Source: Acridotheres tristis (taxonomy: Eukaryota; Chordata; Aves; Passeriformes; Sturnidae). Taken from it: a stretch of DNA of 64,000 nt. Made by a program: the position numbers and the translations under genes. The stretch covers positions 9,362,001-9,426,000 of the forward strand of contig CM072884.1 of the NCBI GenBank assembly GCA_037013685.1. The letters are read 5' to 3'. The notes under the pieces were generated by a model that did no database searches, was not told the origin of the DNA, and saw only the letters and a program-made list of their open reading frames with translations. Shown piece after piece: positions 63,941 to 64,000 of this stretch (position 1 is the stretch's first letter; every line of letters starts with the position of its first letter).

Positions 63941-64000
63941 CAAGAACTAGCATAAGTCAAGCACATTTATGTTTACATTGGAAACATGATTTTTTTTTCC

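Noticed and set aside
1..64000. tRNA genes, CRISPR arrays, bacterial operons or complete viral genes
   Set aside because: None seen; the composition, CR1 fragments and lack of long frames mark this as vertebrate non-coding DNA.

Overview
The window looks like nuclear DNA of a bird, read from an intergenic or intronic 'gene desert'. The evidence is: (i) AT-rich, CpG-poor vertebrate composition; (ii) several fragments of the CR1 LINE with the typical avian 3' end (the 'gggttggaaggg...cctagttcc...gccatgggca' block and its complement, near 24.1, 25.9, 32.8 and 63.8 kb); (iii) a diverged long terminal repeat of the common bird LTR type that begins TGTCCT(A/G)GTT; (iv) low overall repeat density. 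I found no exon or gene I could name. The open frames are 60-182 codons long, lie on both strands, often overlap, and carry no recognisable domain. I therefore report no CDS. Layout: 1-24 kb is mostly plain AT-rich sequence. It holds one GC-richer block (4.24-4.85 kb), two blocks that read like conserved non-coding elements (8.3-8.6 and 14.4-14.7 kb), a TA microsatellite (11.2 kb) and one exon-like segment with good splice-site look-alikes (16.85-17.03 kb). From 24 to 34 kb lie three CR1 fragments, one CNE-like block around an octamer (25.1-25.6 kb) and one very old MIR-like SINE remnant (33.0-33.1 kb). From 34 to 49.3 kb lie more CNE-like blocks, the strongest at 38.65-39.25 kb where CpGs are unusually frequent, plus a perfect 28-bp tandem duplication at 46.5 kb. 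From 49.3 to 50.4 kb is the most unusual part: a mature-mRNA-like end (AATAAA plus a 25-nt A run), then an LTR-like element whose interior carries a copy of 7SL (SRP) RNA starting at 7SL nucleotide 1. From 50.4 to 64 kb the sequence is again plain, with one CNE-like block, another AATAAA-plus-A(15) end at 57.25 kb, an AT-rich simple repeat and an internally deleted CR1 copy at the very end. If the CNE-like blocks are real, the natural reading is a regulatory landscape around, or inside a large intron of, a developmental gene outside the window. That is inference: conservation cannot be judged from one sequence. The observation best worth following is the LTR/7SL composite, because 7SL-derived repeats are classically known from primates, rodents and tree shrews, not from birds.
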